Source: Tetranychus cinnabarinus (Eukaryota; Arthropoda; Arachnida; Trombidiformes; Tetranychidae). Taken from it: a stretch of 64,000 nt of DNA. Positions 61,345 to 64,000 of this stretch are shown here, piece by piece. The notes below the pieces were generated by a model that saw nothing but the letters and a program-made list of their open reading frames with translations, was not told the DNA's origin and did not search any database. Each line of letters begins with the position of its first letter. The first letter of the stretch is position 1. The position numbers were made by a program, and so were the translations under genes. The stretch covers positions 5,084,001 to 5,148,000 of the forward strand of contig WHVY01000003.1 of the NCBI GenBank assembly GCA_022266195.1, given 5' to 3'.

Positions 61345-64000
61345 GTCTACTTTTTGATGACCAATTGTCTCAAGATTCTAGAGTCAATCAATTTATCAAC
61401 ATAATACAAGTGGTAATACTGTTGGATCTTAAGGAGATAGTCCTTTAGATATTTAAACTTAAAATGAACGTCATTGAATAGATGATGGAGATGTTCGATT
61501 GCTGGTTGGTGTTTATTCAGATGAACACAAATTAACATGTATTAATTAATATGAATAAACTGGTTAAATTAAAACTACCATGTCGTGTGATAGGGTAGGA
61601 GTACATCAATAGTAATCTTTTAACCTTTGTTGTCATAATAAGCTACCCTTTAAGATATTTAAGAGCTTGGATCAAAGAGGTAGGTTTATTGCTGATTAAT
61701 CTGATCAAGAATAACTCATATCCTATTCATTTGATTAATTTGGAAAGGAAGAATAACTAGAATCACAAAATAATCAAGAGAAAGGGGAAAAAATAAGAAG
61801 AGATCACAAGAAAAATAGAGACTAGGAAATGAACAGTAAGAGTAACTGCAAATCCTTTACTCGATTGCTCAGACTCTATGGATTGCTTTCTTTTTAAATG
61901 TATTCATTTGTTTTGTTTATTGGATCTCTAAGGAGGTGATGTTAGCTGATTATTGAGATTGCTTATGCCGATAATTTTTAAATCAATAGATCAATAGAAT
62001 GAATAATTCACTCAAATCAGTTAATTATTACACTTGAAGCTTTGACGTTAGGTTAGCTCGTAATCTATTTGGGTATCTAATGCATCCAAGAGACACCAGA
62101 TTTTGAAAATGAGGCTCTGAGTTAAACCATTGAACGGTACTCATGTTTCCTGTCACAATAAGCTAATAATTTTATTACACGCGTCCAAACTTTGATTGTT
62201 AAATAATCAGCCAATCAATGTTTCAGTTATTCTTATGAGTAAATTTGGGTTCGATTGTAACAATTGTTCAAGTAGATATTGAACCCGGATTTGCGCCATT
62301 TGAAGATAATCTCCAATATTGTCATTCACTGGTTAAAATGAACAGAAAAGGACATTACATGGACTGACTTTTTTGGTTAATTACTATCTGGTTAATGACT
62401 GATTAGTATATTGAAAGACACATTTTTGGGTTACTGTTGAGGATAGCTGTAAACACCATAATCGTTTGTTAGCTTGATTCATTGTTAATTGTCAATCCAC
62501 TTTCATGTGATGTTATGGTTTTCTGGTAATCGATTAATTGATCGTCATTGACATTTATCTCAACGGTTATCCTTGATCTGGAGATTACTTTGAATCATCC
62601 GATTGTCAATTGATCTGTTTAAATAACACCCAAAAATTGCAACAAATTGGTTTAATTGCTTGAAAAGGTTAATAATGTACAACAGGAGTTGTTAAAATAA
62701 ACAATATAGCAATAGATTCAAGGTTTTACTGTCATTCACACCGGTACTTAACATTGGTACAACGAGTCAACAGCTAAGAGCAGCATTAAGCAAACACAGC
62801 AATTCTGGTTAAGTACCATTCGTTATTGCATACGCAAGTTTGTATGCTTTTCAAATACATAGGCAAGTATCACAATTGATTTTAGCAACAATGTTTCCTG
62901 GCAAAAACGCAGGTCATCATCGGTATCCGACCAGGGACTGCACAGGGACAATATTGACCTTGGATTCCCGTTACAAATTGAACCTTATGTCACCTAAATA
63001 GACGCAAATAAGATGAGAAAATAACCCAAAATGAAGCCAAAAATGTATGAAAGCTTTAGGTCTTTCACTTCAATAGGTTTGATGTAAAAAGGTTTCCGTA
63101 AGAAATATTTGCTCGGCAAAGGAAGACGATGTGTTGATGGTGAAATTGACTACTAATGGCCTGATCTGCGTGAAGTTGTTGAACATATTTTAGTTGATTT
63201 AGATGATAAAAGATGCTAAAAATATTGACTAGCGATTTGATATGAAGGAAGAGAGAGAAAAGGAAAAAGAATTGAAAGTGAAAGTGACAATAGAAGCAAA
63301 CAGAAGCTCACATTATTCCTCTCCTTCATCTTGACTTTAGATGATAGATTATATTATGAGAATTAGATAAACAGGTAACATTTTGGGTCCATTCTTGATC
63401 AGAAAATGATGATCAATATGTTAAGAGATACTTTACCTTGCCTAAAAATCGTGGGAATATCTTTTTTCCAGGTCAAAAATCGTCATCTCAAAGGTACATA
63501 AAATCATAACCTCTGTTAATATCTTGATACCTAAATCCCTATTCAAACCACTATTTTTGTACATTGAAATTGCTTGAACTTTTTCTAATGTTGCTTCAAT
63601 TTTCTGGTATTTGGAACCAATACAAATGTGAAATTGGTCGATTCACCTCTGGCCTGAATTAACTTTCACTGAACAGTTATGATCAATCAATCAAAGACGA
63701 TTAAATCAACCAGATTTGTTATAATATTTTAATCAGTTAAATTGGCAGAGTCACAGCTTAAATTGATACGAGTATTGAAACAGTTGTTGTAAAGTAACTT
63801 GAAACACCTCCAAAAAATGTTAAGATGACTAAAATGACACTAATATTTAACTAAATCATATTATGTGAAACTGATATTTAATAGTCAAATTGAATTGAAT
63901 CCTCCCTTATAACGGAACCAATTAAATGAATTTTAATACAATTAGCAAACAAGGAAAGGAAATGTAAATACAAATTGAAAAAGCAACAGCTAACATCAGC
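61345..64000. other. Region without a recognised gene, 2.65 kb
   Basis: AT-rich DNA upstream of the minus-strand transporter, so it holds its promoter and possibly 5' non-coding exons. The 63-codon frame at 61347-61538 is probably 5' leader or chance. No RNA gene, repeat array or conserved protein was seen. Confidence 0.5.

Noticed and set aside
62200..62350. Short ttgaacccggattt string resembling a tRNA T-arm
   Set aside because: No cloverleaf with acceptor stem and anticodon arm can be drawn around it.

Overview
The window is eukaryotic nuclear DNA from a small, AT-rich arthropod-like genome. Every protein recognised is of animal type (MYO7A, CEP290, ARMH3, TADA3, PRMT3, DLGAP/vulcan, SLC22 transporter), and coding regions are broken by GT-AG introns. 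Many introns are 40-150 bp, a few are 0.8-3.3 kb. The 5S rRNA and U2 snRNA genes are closest in memory to arthropod forms. An acariform mite (spider-mite-like) is my best guess for the source, but this is inference from compactness, base composition and gene repertoire, not a proof.

Layout, left to right. A 3'-truncated cytosolic aldehyde dehydrogenase (minus) is followed by a ZNF800-like zinc-finger gene (plus), PRMT3 (plus) and a single 5S rRNA gene (plus). Then come a secreted leucine-rich-repeat protein (minus) and a DLGAP/vulcan-type postsynaptic scaffold gene (minus, 5 coding exons). About 6.7 kb without a recognisable gene follows, holding purine-rich low-complexity DNA and a cluster of a diverged repeat family with one large inverted pair (about 22.3-24.9 kb). 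Next are a small six-exon secreted His/Gly/Tyr-rich protein (plus), ARMH3 (minus), a U2 snRNA gene (minus), TADA3 (minus) and an intronless quinolinate phosphoribosyltransferase (plus). A complete 12-exon myosin VIIA (plus) is convergent with a short CEP290-like centrosomal/ciliary coiled-coil gene (minus). An SLC22-type organic cation transporter (minus) and 2.6 kb without a recognised gene end the window.

The genes are unrelated housekeeping and neuronal/sensory functions, not an operon or pathway cluster. MYO7A and CEP290 both act in sensory-cell structures in other animals, but their convergent adjacency here is probably chance. All spliced models given are hand-built: every exon junction was checked for GT-AG (one GC-AG) and for reading-frame continuity. 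No tRNA, CRISPR or prokaryotic feature was seen.

The parts least explained are the inverted repeat cluster, the His/Gly/Tyr-rich secreted protein, a perfect 15-bp-arm palindrome at 3121-3151, three open frames with protein-like composition but no identity, the intronless QPRT, and the short CEP290.
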